The translations under genes and the position numbers were made by a program. The notes below the pieces were generated by a model, which made no database searches, was not told the origin of the DNA, and saw nothing but the letters and a program-made list of their open reading frames with translations. DNA of 64,000 bases from Onthophagus taurus. Taxonomy: Eukaryota > Arthropoda > Insecta > Coleoptera > Scarabaeidae. Shown here in pieces: positions 1 to 11,420 of this stretch. Location: the NCBI RefSeq assembly GCF_036711975.1, contig NC_091976.1, positions 9,362,001 to 9,426,000 of the forward strand, in the 5' to 3' direction. Positions within the stretch are counted from its first letter, which is position 1. Every line of letters begins with the position of its first letter.

Positions 1-354
1 AGACGGTAGAACCAAAATTCAATTCAAGGGACAAGAGCTAAAATTGCCACGTCTCAACCACAAAGGGTGCCTGTCGTTCTGCAGCATACCCGACGACCCA
101 AGCGGAAGCAGCCGACTTCCAGCCGATTCCCGAGTCCACGGATCACATTTCCGGGACAACAACCAGAAAAACCCGAAAAACAAAAGAACAAATGAACCTC
201 ATACAGTGAGTAATTTTAAGATTAACGTTAAATACTTGGCAAAAAAAAATTATATTTACAATTACACAATCTTTGTAAACTCCGATTTATTAATTATTGG
301 CACTTAGACAAAATTGATTCTTTAATCGAGCAATTTGAAAATTTAAAACTAAAA
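1..354 (+). other. ERV1 untranslated leader with possible env splice donor
   Basis: No convincing coding sequence is present upstream of the gag start at 355. A GTGAGT at 206-211 fits a 5' splice site, as errantiviruses use to make a subgenomic env mRNA. A matching acceptor (TTCAG) lies near 4379. The short open frame at 44-307 has no recognisable domain and is probably fortuitous. Confidence 0.4.
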
Positions 355-810
355 ATGGCAAATCAAAATCCAAATCAGCCCGCTCATCCTTATACCAAAG
401 CCTCAATAACTCAGACCGAAGTAAATATAATTCCAAAATTTAAAGGAGACCCTATTGTACTTCCAATGTTTATCGAATTATGTGAAAATTTCTTAAATAC
501 TTATTATGATAGAGTAAATCCTCATAATTCTATAAACCCATTTTTAATAAATATTGTTAAAAGTCGTTTCGAAGGAGAAGCTTTAAGTTTAATTGCGTGT
601 CGTGATTTCACTAGTTGGCATGAAATTAAAACATGTCTTCAGCTTAATTATACCGATCAACGACCAGAAGATTGTCTTCTAGACGATTTGATGAATATAA
701 AACCCGAAAATAATGAAAATTCCGACAGCTTTGATTGTGAAGATTTTGATGAGAAAGATGAAAATTTTCTAATATCTGCCTCGGAAGATCCCTCCCCATC
801 ACAGAATTAA
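355..810 (+). pseudogene. gag: ERV1 gag remnant
   Basis: This 151-residue frame begins at an ATG and has the hydrophobic-helical pattern of errantiviral Gag (a 'IIPKF.GD' start, then a helical block ending in a 'FTSWHEIK' segment) followed by an acidic tail. Gag proteins of this group are normally a few hundred residues, so the 3' half is missing and the frame ends just before protease. Gag would form the particle shell in the cytoplasm. The same 'IIPDF.G' and 'TWADLKK' segments occur in the ERV2 gag at 36,054, which supports the call. No zinc knuckle is seen. Confidence 0.65.
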
Positions 811-812
811 AT

Positions 813-2672
813 AATTTAAACTTCGACAAACTACCACACATAGTTTTTCCCGAATTAGACAACGCAAAATTTCTTGTTGACAGTGGAGCTGAAATGTCTT
901 TTGTAAGTCCTGAACTAGTAACAAAACACTTTTATGATTTCGTTTACTATAAACCATACCAAATTAAAACAGTACACGGGATAACAACTCATAATTTTAG
1001 AATAAAAATACCTGGATTAATTACGTTCAATGATCCAATAAATTTATATCATTTTAATGTAGCCAAAATTTCCGATAATTACGAAGGAATAATTGGTTCT
1101 GACATATTAGATGCCTTACAATCAAAAATTAATTATAAAAATAAAATGTTAGAAACTAAAACCGCAAACATACCTTTTATATATCAACCACCAGTAATAA
1201 CTCTATCTCCCAGAACACGACATATAGTAAAAGTTCCTGTAAATCAACGACAAGGTGAATTCTTATTGAATCACAGCAATATTATCGAAAACGTAGAAAT
1301 ACCAAACACTATTGTCAATGTGAATAATTATGAAACTATTACGGAGATGACGATCTTCAATGATTACCCAGTGAAGATTCCTATTGAGCCAATGGAAGTT
1401 GAAGAAATTTCTGAAAATTTGCAAAATAATAATGAAATTAATAGTAAGATTATCCTAACTAAACAAGAAATTCGAAATATTCAATATAAAACAATAAATG
1501 AAAAACTACGAATTAACCACTTGAACGATGAAGAAAAAAATATGATAAGAAATCTTTTAGGTCATTACCCCGATTTAATTCATAATGAAGCGATACCTCT
1601 AACATTTAGTTCTACTATCAAGCATTCGATAAGCTTAACGGACAATTCACCCGTATACCAAAAACCATATAGACAACCCTATACACAAAAGTTGGAAACA
1701 AGGAAACAAATTAAACAACTTTTAGAACATAATATTATACGAGAAAGCGAATTGCCATGGGCATCCCCCATATCATTGGTAAAGAAGAAATTAGACGCTT
1801 CAGGAGAAGAAAAGTGGAGAATGGTAATCGACTATCGTCGACTTAACGACAAAACAGTAAAGGATAGGTATCCCCTTCCTAATATTACTGATATTCTAGA
1901 TAAATTAGGTCGAGCCAAGTACTTTACTAGTTTAGACCTTGCTAGTGGGTACCATCAGATAGAAGTTGACGAAAAAGACCGTGATAAGACAGCTTTTATA
2001 ACTCACGAAGGACTCTACGAGTTTAATAGAATGCCTTTCGGGTTATGTAATGCCCCTAGTACATTCCAACGGTGCATGAACAACGTATTAAGAGGCCTCA
2101 CTGATGATATATGTCAAGTTTATCTCGACGACATCATAATATTTTCAAATTCCTTGCAAGAACACAAAATTCATTTAGAAAACGTCTTCAATAGGTTGCG
2201 TCAATATCAAATGAAAACATCACTCGATAAGTATGAATTCATGAAGAAAACCCTTAATTATTTAGGTCATGTCATAACAGAAGATGGAATTAAACCCGAT
2301 CCCAGTAAGATAGAATGTATTAAGAAATTCCCTATACCAAAAACAAAAACTCAAATAAAATCATTTTTAGGATTACTCGGATATTATAGAAAATTCATAC
2401 AAAATTTCGCTCAAATTACGAAGCCTTTAACAAAATTTCTTTCAAAAGATCATACCAATGTTATTATAGATGACAATTATAAAAAATGTTTCGAGAAATG
2501 TAAATTACTTTTGTGTAATGACGCTGTTCTCGCTTATCCAGACTTTAAACAACCGTTTATAATTACAACAGATGCGAGTAATATTGCACTAAGTAGGAGC
2601 TATCCTAAGTCAAGGACAGATAAACAAAGATCGACCTGTGGCGTACGCATCTCGAACTTTAAGCAAGAGTGA
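813..2672 (+). pseudogene. pol: ERV1 pol: protease and reverse transcriptase
   Basis: The open frame extends upstream of its first ATG (894) to about 813. The aspartic protease active site D-S-G-A is at 879-890, upstream of that Met, so translation must come from gag by frameshift. A linker with 'SPRTRHIVKVPVN' follows, then the reverse transcriptase palm: 'EKWRMVIDYRRLN', 'FTSLDLASGYHQI', 'MPFGLCNAPSTFQR' and the catalytic Y-L-D-D at 2121-2132. The thumb has 'FLGLLGYYRKFI'. RNase H begins with 'ITTDAS' near 2570, but the frame shifts at about 2590-2640 and ends at 2672. Polymerase motifs are visually intact; the break lies in RNase H. Confidence 0.9.
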
Positions 2673-3297
2673 ATTGAACTACTCAACTATTGAAAAGGAA
2701 CTTTTAGGAATAATTTACGCCCTAAAACAATTCAGACCGTATATTTATGGTACTCATTTTACTATAGTAACGGACCATAAACCCTTGTTGTGGGTACACA
2801 ACTTGAAAGACGGTAACCTGAAACTACAGCGATGGAAATTGTATCTTCAAGAGTACGATTATACTATCATTCATAAAAAAGGTAAAAATAACTCAAATGT
2901 CGACGCACTCAGTCGTGTAGAAATAAATCATTTAGAAGAAGACTCTTCACTAATTGTAAACGCTAAATCTGTAGATGATTCAGATAATTGCAGTCTAAAT
3001 TCTAATTTAATCTCAGAACATGATAATACTATACCTATTTCCGATGATGCCATCGATACGAAAGAAATACAATTTTTCTTTTACTCACATAACCTACCTA
3101 CAACCGTTGACATAACTCTTGGCTTTAGAAAAATGTATACATGTCATATAAATAAAGAAAATATTCGAGATGAAGTTTTTAGAATTTTAAGAGATTACGG
3201 CAGTTCTAAAACAAATTACATACATTGTAATGATGATATTTATAAAATTATATGTGGAATATGTTTGAAAAATTTAATAAGAAAGGAATTAAATTAA
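2638..3297 (+). pseudogene. pol: ERV1 pol: RNase H and connection to integrase
   Basis: This frame continues RNase H after the shift near 2.6 kb. 'YASRTLSKSELNYS', 'EKELLGIIYALKQFR' and 'TDHKPLLW' are typical of gypsy RNase H, and 'NNSNVDALSR' marks the domain end near 2920. The remainder is a poorly conserved spacer before integrase. It overlaps the next frame by 46 bases, showing a second frameshift near 3.25 kb. RNase H would remove the RNA strand during reverse transcription; here it is split across two frames and cannot be made as one protein. Confidence 0.85.
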
Positions 3298-4409
3298 TTC
3301 GTTGCTTAAAAAGACCTAAAATTATCAAAACAGATAATAAGGACGAACAATTAGAAATAATTCAAAATAGCCATGAAAGTATAAAAAACCATAGAGGTGT
3401 TAAAGAAACAATTGAACACATAAAACGAAATTATTCTTGGAAAAATCTAGATCAACAAGTATCTAAATTTATAAATGCTTGTGAAGTATGTCAAAGAACT
3501 AAGTATGATACACATCCACCAAAACCACAATTTCAAATTACACCGACAATTAAAAGACCCATGCAAGTATTGAATATGGATCTGTTTAAATACGATAACG
3601 TAACATTTTTAACTATCATAGATAATTTTAGTAAGTTTGCTCAAGCGTATAAATTATCTGATAAAAATGCTTCTAGTATTGCGAATAAAATAATAGAACA
3701 CTTTAGTAAGTTTGGAATCCCTTTAGAAATCATAATAGATAATTGAACGGAATTTAAGAATAGAATCGTAGAATCATTATTAAAACTATACAAAGTTCAA
3801 GCAAGATTCACTACTGTAGGACATCATGAATCTAATGCACCAGTCGAAAGACTTAACTCTACACTTATTGAACACTTACGAATATTAAGACTAATGGATC
3901 CCCAAATTGGATTAAAAATAGCAATGAATAGAGCAATTCTCGCTTATAATTCCAGCATCAACAATGTTACTAAATACACCCCATTTGAAGTATTGTTTGG
4001 AAATACAAAAACCATTGATCCCATAAATATAGATTACGAACGACAAGTAGTAGAAGATTACATTAACCAGCATAAAGAGTTTACGAAATTACTCTACGAT
4101 CACATAAGCAATGTGCAAGAGACAAACAAAGAAAAGGTAATTAGTAAACGAAATGAATCCCGTAAAATTCCACAAATAACTGTAGGATCAACGGTGTATT
4201 TTAGAAAAAGTACGAAAAAGAAATCTGATTTATTATATCAGGGACCGTACATCGTTACAGAACTTTTAGAACGAAATAGAGTTCGACTAAAACCTGGTCC
4301 TAATACAAAACTTAAACAAAGAACAGCTCATATATCTGAGTTAAAAATATCTGATGTTCCAGGACCTTCATGCTCTTCAGTCTCACCTCCTGCGCGAGAC
4401 CAGAACTGA
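3252..4409 (+). pseudogene. pol: ERV1 integrase, interrupted
   Basis: The H-H-C-C zinc finger (3380-3510, ending 'CEVCQRTK') is followed by the DDE core: first Asp in 'LNMDLF' and second Asp in 'IIIDN'. An in-frame TGA at 3744-3746 interrupts the core directly after that second Asp-Asn. The same frame reopens downstream with the catalytic Glu region ('VERLNSTLIEHL') and the C-terminal domain (3894-4409, 'VGSTVYFRK', 'YQGPYIVTELL'). The last part overlaps the start of env, as is usual for errantiviruses. The stop would abolish integration by this copy. Confidence 0.85.
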
Positions 4410-5944
4410 TAGAAATCCAGAATGGAGCAGGTATCCTACCAATCCATCTAGGCGTAACATATAATACAAGAAATTATTTTGAAATCATTACGCAACTGGA
4501 TTTGTCACCATTATTGGATTTGAAACAACAGCAAAATATTCGTAGTACCCACATTCGAGAAATGACAGACAAAACATCGTAATTAAATGAATTAGAAGAA
4601 GAATTTCATACTAAGTTATCAATTCTAAATGTAAGAAACACAAGAAGTAAACGAGGATTGATTAATGCTTTTGGTAACGTAATAAAATTTGTAACAGGTA
4701 ATCTCGATAGTACAGATGCTGAAAATTATGATTCAATAATTAAAAAATTACAAGATTCCCAAGAAAACATATTAAATAATAACATAAATATAATAAAATA
4801 TTTAAATAAAACAACTAGTAAAATTAATGAAAATATTATCAATATTCAGAATAATCTTAATGATATACATGAAAGAATTCAATCTTTACAACAATTTCAA
4901 TTGATAGAGGAAAATCTTTTGATTCTGAATCGAATTAACCGTAATTTAGGAGAGATAATTGAGATAATTGATTTGGCTAAGATTAATATCCTACATTCCT
5001 CATTAATTTCCCCAGAACAATTATTAAAAGAAATAAAACTTATTCATTTAAACCCTGATCATGATTTTCCATTTGAAGCTATTCTAGAAAACATATTTAA
5101 TTGAAAAATTAATTAAAGTAAAGGCATACCAGAAAAATAATGTTTACAACTTCATACTGCGAGTGCCTATAATAGATAATGAAGAATATCAATATTATAA
5201 ATTGTACTCGTTGCCAACTTTTGTCAATAATACTTTCATTCAAATACAACCACAATCACTGTATATTACCGCCAATGATAACAACTATATTTTAATGAAT
5301 GATGAATGTGTTAATTTGCGATTGAACGAATATCTTTGTTATAATCAAATTGTGCAATTTGATAAAACCCTTTGCGAATATGAAGCTGTAACGCATGGTA
5401 AATTGATAAATTGTAAATTTCACGAAGTTCTTATAAAAGATTTTGAAATAATAGAATCTGAACACTTAACCATTCTAATTGTAAGAAATGAACTCACAAT
5501 AAAGGAAATTTGCAGCAAACTAAGCTGCAATTTAGTGTTAAAGGGTATTAATTGAATAATGTTAATAATTGTTATTATAAAATCAACAATATGACATTGC
5601 AAAATTATTTTAAAATTGTCAATTTAGAACATCGATTTATACCTACCCCGACAATAAAGAATATAACGATTGAAAAACCCATTCCTATTCTGCTACAGAA
5701 TATTTCTGACACAATTAATAGTTCCGAAATATTTAAAGTTCCGTATATTGAGAAAACTAATTTGATCCATAACGTACTTCTTTACATAATAGTCTTGATA
5801 ATATTACTAATAGTATGTAAGTTTGTAATCAATAAATATAAGAATTATAAAATTGGGAATGTTGATAATAAAATCAAGACTCGTTCGGAGAACTTCGAAC
5901 TTAAGGAGGGAGGAGTTATGCAGCTGCATCCCGATAGTATTTAA
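4370..5944 (+). pseudogene. env: ERV1 env (F-type fusion glycoprotein), broken
   Basis: Errantiviral Env resembles the baculovirus F fusion protein. The frame opens after a likely 3' splice site near 4379. It has an in-frame stop at 4580-4582, a basic furin-like cleavage site followed by a Gly/Leu-rich fusion-peptide-like segment at about 4640-4700, and a long helical heptad region to 5100. It then stops at 5102-5104, continues in another frame (5163-5555), and returns to the first frame (5552-5944), which holds a C-terminal hydrophobic membrane span around 5770-5830 and a short cytoplasmic tail. One nonsense codon plus two frame changes make it non-functional. Confidence 0.75.
5903..5913 (+). 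promoter_or_regulatory. ERV1 polypurine tract
   Basis: The purine run AAGGAGGGAGG sits immediately before AGTTA, the usual first bases of errantiviral LTRs. It would prime plus-strand DNA synthesis. Confidence 0.75.
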
Positions 5945-6118
5945 GAAATTAATATGATAAGATGAAGAACCGTGAGATGCAGTATGAAATTGAACACCGA
6001 GAGTTAATGATAAATAAAAAAGTATAAATAGGACTAATTATTAAATTTAATATTAATTGTATTTTTGTTGTCTAACTGTACGGTCGTTACTTTAACCAAA
6101 TAAAAATTCGTTATACAA
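5914..6118 (+). repeat. ERV1 3' LTR (right end approximate)
   Basis: Starts with AGTTA after the polypurine tract. It contains a TATA-like GTATAAATAGG around 6022 and an AATAAA signal around 6099. The end is placed near 6118 by distance after the polyadenylation signal; the 5' LTR is outside the window, so this cannot be verified here. Confidence 0.6.
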
Positions 6119-6740
6119 AAGAAAGGGTAATTTTCCTTTTTTTAAAAAGCCTACCGCTCGCTGACAAGTATAACTCGTCCCAACGGGTCCCAACGGCTAC
6201 TTTCCCATCCCACCTCTATTTCTCCTTTCCCCCCCCCCCTTTTTTTTCCTCTATCGTTCATTTGTTTATGGAATGTTAATGACCACTTCTTTGAAATTCA
6301 TATTTAAACTTAGGAGTTTGACCATCCTCAACACGCATGCGTACCATATAGTTAATACTGCGCAAGACCACTAACGAACACCAAGCACGCCTCTTCCCAA
6401 AATTGTTCGCTTTCGAGTAAAACTAAAATAATTATTGATAAAATTGTTAATCCAAACCATCATTTGTTTATATTTAAAAAGATTACTACAGTAAGCATAT
6501 TGATTGCAGTGCGCACATGGATAGAGTGACTTATATTTTATGGTGACATAACCAAAAAGGACGAAGTACGTTAGACACATGTTCTTTAATAATATTCAGG
6601 TTTGTTACACTTTGTTTCATTTAATTTATATTCAGTTTGTTAATCTTAATGTTAATATCAAAAATTCTACTCACATTAATAATATTTACTATTTTAACAG
6701 CACAAAATGATTTCTGTACCTTTATGTTTAATTTTGTAGT
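6119..6740. other. No gene recognised; pyrimidine-rich and AT-rich sequence
   Basis: Contains a C/T-rich run at about 6220-6252. The minus-strand open frame at 6371-6580 has no recognisable motif. I see no feature beyond this. Confidence 0.5.
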
Positions 6741-6779
6741 GCCTCCGAAGATGGCGTAGATCGCCGAAACGCGTCAGGC
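6741..6779 (+). ncRNA. Hammerhead-like ribozyme motif A
   Basis: Stem I is GCCT/AGGC. The core is CCGAAGA, one base off the CUGANGA consensus. Stem II is GGCG/CGCC with loop TAGAT, followed by GAAAC, a two-pair helix III (AC/GU) and cleavage triplet GUC. One unpaired base lies between the core GA and stem II. This matches the small type I hammerhead variants known from Penelope-like elements. The C at core position 4 may reduce activity. Confidence 0.55.
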
Positions 6780-7028
6780 AGAGTTTTAAATTATCTATCA
6801 ATAAAAGCATAAAAACATACATGACTTTTTCATATTTATACATATTGATAACAAGGATCCACAAAATGAAAGTATAACTCGTGTCTTTACTTTGTTTTAG
6901 AATATTTTTAACTAAACTAACTTACCCTTAAGGCCTTTAAATTTTAGTAATGCCTATAATTGACGGTAACTAAACAAAATTAAATTTATGTATAACAATT
7001 TTCTTGCTTTAATTTTGTGTTTCTAGTC

Positions 7029-7069
7029 GTGCCTGATGAAGAGATTTTGAATCTCGAAACATGTTGCAC
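7029..7069 (+). ncRNA. Hammerhead-like ribozyme motif B
   Basis: Stem I is GTGC/GCAC, the core is CTGATGA, stem II is GAGATT/AATCTC with a 3-base loop, then GAAAC and a minimal helix III (AC-AU-GU) with H17 = U. The core residues match the hammerhead consensus and stem II pairs perfectly over 6 bp. A single unpaired A precedes stem II. Confidence 0.65.
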
Positions 7070-7183
7070 CGATCTTGTAATAAAAAATAAATTTTTCCCA
7101 AGGAGTCTTTATTTGTCACCGAGTTTTTCATGGTTTTGTTGTGGTTTTTTGTAGATATGACTGTGATTAAGAGTAACAAAGTT

Positions 7184-7223
7184 GTTGACTGAAGATGCGA
7201 GTTGATCCCGAAACGTCTCTAAC
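7184..7223 (+). ncRNA. Hammerhead-like ribozyme motif C (stem II degraded)
   Basis: CTGAAGA and GAAACGTC are present, and stem I pairs GTTGA with TCTAAC (one bulge). Stem II is not convincingly paired, so this is probably a decayed copy. Confidence 0.35.
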
Positions 7224-7960
7224 CGTTTAATATAGAATATTTACAGAGGAAAAAGTGGTCTGAATTAAACAATATATAAACGTTTAAGAGAACTGCAAAA
7301 CTCCTTGAATTCCCGCAACCTCTACGTTCTATGTAATACGTTTATTAATTCAAATAAACCGTCGAATGTAATAAAGACACGCTTGATGAAGATCTTCCCG
7401 AATTCAAGGAAAATTTTCACTTTAAATTATCATTCCCACTGAGAGTTTCTCTTTCTTTCCCTCTTTTTTTCAAGATGTAATGAGTTTTAATCATATATTA
7501 TTGTGAAATAATTTAAAATTAATTAGTTTAAAATGAACACTTTCTGATATATAAAGTGTAATAAAAATTCTTTTTTGATTTACAGAGGTGATTTCGAGAG
7601 GTTAAATTCGTGTGCAGTACCGATACCCAGAGAGCTCTTATGCATCCCGGAACGCTTCAGTATCCTGGTAACATCGCGAACAGAAGGATCTCGGGATACA
7701 ATCCTAATTTATTTGTTTTTATATTTCCCTTTTTTAAATAAGAATAAAAAATTTATCGTTACCATAAGAAATTATGGATTATTTAAAATTAAAGTGATTT
7801 GATTAGAAGAAAAGAAAAAACCGTAGGAAAATCTTCTATATAAAGTAAGAAAATTTATTTTAAACTTTAATAAATTGCATTAAAAATTACGAAATTTATA
7901 GTTTTATTTTTTAACGATTCTTATACCATAATGTAACTCCCATGATGTGGGATTAATAGT
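7224..7960. other. No gene recognised
   Basis: AT-rich sequence. The open frame at 7575-7802 has no domain or coding signature that I recognise. Confidence 0.5.
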
Positions 7961-8111
7961 AAGGTAAATTCACATTAAAAAATTTGCGATTTATTTATTA
8001 TTTATGAGAAAAATTAAGAAAAATGAAATAACAGTTCAATGTATAGTACCGTGGACCTAGATTACTAGTCACTAGCAGTCACATACCCTCACTAGCAGTG
8101 AGCGACCAGCT
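7961..8111 (+). repeat. Dispersed repeat, copy related to 23231-23371
   Basis: Shares the blocks TTGCGATTTATT, GTACCGTGGACC (ATACCGTGGACC in the other copy) and GAGCGACCAGCT in the same order and spacing as 23231-23371, with substantial divergence. No coding capacity; the family is not recognised. Confidence 0.6.
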
Positions 8112-8468
8112 AACTGGTGTGTTTAATTTTTTCTCTTAATTTGGTCAGGCTTAATTTTGATCATATTTTATAATGAATGAATTAAATGAATTTAATAAAA
8201 TCTTTTTATTAAAGAGATTAAAAGATGTGTTTGCCGTTTTTAAGTGAACAAAATTTTTACATAATTTGTAGAAAAGCGAATAATAATGTTAATATGTTCA
8301 ACACAAAAATGTTTCGGAAATTCCTAGAAACAGATTAATGATTCTGTTTGTCTGGAATAACATTATTTCATTTTTATGCCAAGAGAAGGTTTTGTAAATT
8401 GAAACAAATGCGTGAAGAAAAAAATTAAGACAAAAAATAATAATTATAATTAATATAAAAACAATATA
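8112..8468. other. No gene recognised
   Basis: AT-rich sequence between a dispersed repeat and the mariner-type element; nothing recognised. Confidence 0.5.
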
Positions 8469-9749
8469 CAGTATGTCTCCGGATCGAGTTACAAAGAGGA
8501 AAAAAAAATTATTACTGATTTTTCAAACTTATCTCATCATAAATAATGCGTCGGATATGTTCAAACCACTAAACGAACTTTATATTCTAACTATAGAAGT
8601 TAACTAATTAACCCCATTTGTATGTAAAAATTATACTTTTCCTAAATTTCAAATTTTTCAAGTTCAATTTACAATAAGAAACCATAAAAGTTACAACTTA
8701 TGTTAGTGAAAAATATAAGGACAAATCAAATTAAAATATGGCTAGTTGAATAAAATATTTTAAATGTAAATTTATGTAATAACACACTATGTAAGTAATA
8801 AATATTATTTATTTGTAAGTGAACAAATCCTCATTCAAACAAATTCCCTCCCAATTCGGCACACATTTGAAGACGAGTTCTAAATTTTTTATAAGAAGTA
8901 CGAATTTCCGCCTGTGGTAGAGATTCTATCGCTTTAATTATTCTTAGCTTTAATAGTTCTGCATCATCTTATAATGGTTCACTGTAAACAATTTGTTTCA
9001 ATCATCCCCAAAAATAAAAATTCATAATTGTAAAATCAGAACTGCGTGCTGGCCATCAAATAGGACCATTTCGTTCAATCCATTTTTGACGAAATTGTAA
9101 ATATAACCATTTGACACAATGCGTGAATGGTAAGCTGGGCAACTGTCTTGCTGAAAGTACATTGACCGTATAAAATTTAAGGGTAATTGGATTTACATCG
9201 CTCCAATAACAACAATGTTGGGAAGAAACAATATCATTTCTTGAAAAGCTATCTGAAAAGCAGCGTCTTCTTCATTTAGTTTCTTTGTCTGCCTCTTTAT
9301 GGATAATACAGAACCCGTTTCCAAATTTGTTTTCATCAGTTTGCGAGCCCCGCATGAAATATTCTTGTGTCCGGATATTTTTGCTGGAATTTTTGTATAA
9401 CTACACGAAAACATGATTCACTAGTACCATATCACAGTACTAAATAAATTCTCTCTTTCACGGTTAACATCGCATGAAAAGACTTAATCTCACTAACATA
9501 AGTTGTAAGTTTTATGGTTTCTATCGTTACATATCATAAATTGAACTTCAATTTCAATTTTCAATTTAGAAAAAAGTCCAATTTTTACATAAAAATTGGA
9601 ATAATTAGTTAGCTTTTATAGTTAGAGTATAAAATTCATGCGATTTAGTAGTTTGAACATATCCGACGCATTATTTATGCTGAGATAAGTTTGAAAAATC
9701 AGTAACAAAAATTTTTTTCCTCTTTGTAACTCGATCCGGGGACATACTG
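8469..9749 (-). mobile_element. Mariner/Tc1-type element with long terminal inverted repeats
   Basis: The left end CAGTATGTCTCCGGATCGAG and right end CTCGATCCGGGGACATACTG are inverted repeats (one mismatch in 20), flanked by TA at 8467-8468 and 9750-9751, the target duplication of this superfamily. The inverted similarity extends about 140 bp inward on each side. The 1281-bp length is right for a single-gene mariner. The interior carries minus-strand transposase remains. Confidence 0.85.
8809..9414 (-). pseudogene. Mariner-type DDE transposase, decayed
   Basis: On the minus strand the C-terminal half reads as an IS630/mariner catalytic domain spread over several frames, with multiple stops. 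A segment resembling 'QD..PAH' is followed by a W-x-x-R/G-S block, a 'FLWG'-like block and a C-terminus resembling 'RTRLQ.C....GG..FE'. The stop codon is at 8809-8811. The longest intact piece (9193-9414) covers the N-terminal side. A transposase would cut and paste the element at TA sites in the nucleus; this copy cannot encode one. Confidence 0.6.
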
Positions 9750-10106
9750 TATATTCATATTATTGTATATACAGGGTGTTTCGGTGACTCGGGGAACAAA
9801 TTTAATTTAGTCACATATACTCGAGTGAAAATGATGACGATTCATGTAAAAAAAAATTAGTAAAAGTCTTCAAATTTCAAAGATACAGGCCATCAAAGTT
9901 AGGAAAGTTTAACACATTTTTCCAAATGTCTTAAACACTATTTACAGTAAAGCGCTGAAATTTGGTACAGTATAAATCAATGTGTTGTAAAATCGTTAGG
10001 CAATTTATTAGTTGGTTCGGTCCTCGGGAACAATGCTATACAGGCTGTTCCTAAAGTTTGTTTGCTCAGAACTTTTTTATTCTATCATAACCCTACATTT
10101 ATTTTT
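9750..10106. other. No gene; unassigned repeat end with ACAGGGTGTTTCGGTGACTC
   Basis: The sequence at 9771-9790 resembles the start of an unassigned DNA-element end. No opposite end was found nearby. Confidence 0.35.
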
Positions 10107-10628
10107 GCAGTTTCTAATAGTAAATTTAGTTTAGAAACTTTTATTACCCTTAGATAATATTGATAAAAATCACCGTTTTCATGTTAAATGCAAAAATGTT
10201 GGGTTCCGATTTCAATAATAGCACTAAAAAAAAGAAATGTAAGTTTTTGAACATTTTCTTTAGAATTTTTTATTACTTGTCTTGTTATTTTATGTATTTT
10301 TTTTATTATTCCTGTTTGTGTTGTTGTTTTTTGTTTATTTTTTGTTGATTTTTAATTTATTGTTTTTGGATTCTTTTATTAAACCAACTAAAACAAATTA
10401 AAACTGTGAGTTAGCTAAATCTACACTTGGACATGTTGCAAACATAATAGTAATGACAGCTCAGTTCGATTTTCACTTGTCATTGCCAATTCAGATTCTT
10501 TATTTATTTTTTTTAGTGTTATTGGATTTGGAGTCTAACATTTTTGCATTTAATACGAAAACGGTGGATTTTATCAATATTCTCTAAGAGTGATAAGTTT
10601 CTAAACTAAATTTACTATTAGAAATTGC
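10107..10628. repeat. Foldback/MITE-like inverted repeat
   Basis: Arms at 10107-10235 and 10498-10628 are imperfect inverted repeats of about 130 bp that share blocks such as TAGTAAATTTAGTTTAGAAA and AAATGCAAAAATGTT. The ~260-bp loop is T-rich and has no credible gene. Target duplication not determined. Confidence 0.75.
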
Positions 10629-11109
10629 AACTGCGTTACATCTTTTTGTCATATCTGCAAATTCAGATTCTCCACCAGATCTTGTACCAAAATTGTAACT
10701 GATGGGTTAACTACGTTCCCACCATGGTCTATTATCGCTTACGGGAGACAACTAAAAAATTAAATAGACAATAAATAACTTTTATTTATTGTACATCGAC
10801 GTTTCTTTATTTCTACCTGTACACCCCCGGAACCTTTATGTTGCAAAAACCGCTCGTATTCATCTGCAACGTCTAAAAACATCCATTCGCAATCGTATCC
10901 CGATTATCCCACCTGTTCGTATTGAATTGGCATTGTGCCAGTGTGGCAAGGGCGAAAATTACAATAAATAAGCGTAACATCACTATATCGATAAGTTTTG
11001 ATAAAAATGTTTACACTTTTCCTCAACTACTTTCAGTGGTATCAAATAAAATGAAGTTTCAGATAATCACCACTTCAACTTGATAGAAATATGATGAATA
11101 ACATTTCAA
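10629..11109. other. No gene recognised
   Basis: A short open frame at 10789-10971 lacks any recognised domain. Confidence 0.45.
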
Positions 11110-11159
11110 TTTCAAGTACTAAACATTATTAAAAGTTAATGATGTATTTTAAATAGAAT

Positions 11160-11349
11160 CTCGAACAATAATTTTTTTACCAGGATAGGATTGAGGACTA
11201 TTGAACCGACAATTATTTTTTCATATGTACATATGTTTCATATTGTATGAAAAAATAATTGTCGTTTCAATAGTCCTTAATCATATCCTGGAAATAAATT
11301 TATTGTTCGAGGTGTTAACGGGATTAAAGGAAAACATCTCCTGCTTAAG
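11160..11349 (+). mobile_element. 190-bp insertion carrying a near-perfect hairpin
   Basis: Flanked by a 12-bp duplication TTTAAATAGAAT (11148-11159 and 11350-11361), of which copy 2 of the host repeat has only one. Bases 11160-11311 form a ~150-nt imperfect palindrome with arms of about 65 nt. The remaining 38 nt are unpaired. The family is not recognised. Confidence 0.65.
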
Positions 11350-11420
11350 TTTAAATAGAATGCGAGTAATTATGTTTTTTTTTAATACAATAAAAATTCT
11401 TGTGTTATAGTATTCATAAG

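Larger units (their letters stand above)
1..6118 (+). mobile_element. Errantivirus-type Ty3/gypsy endogenous retrovirus (ERV1), 5' LTR outside window
   Basis: The order gag, protease, reverse transcriptase, RNase H, integrase, env, polypurine tract and 3' LTR is that of an insect errantivirus (Ty3/gypsy with env). Every major reading frame is broken by at least one stop or frameshift, so this copy is not autonomous. The 5' LTR must lie left of base 1. The right edge is approximate because no second LTR is available for comparison. Confidence 0.85.

Noticed and set aside
7575..7802. 75-codon open frame as a host exon
   Set aside because: No domain, no convincing splice context, AT-rich low-complexity C-terminus.
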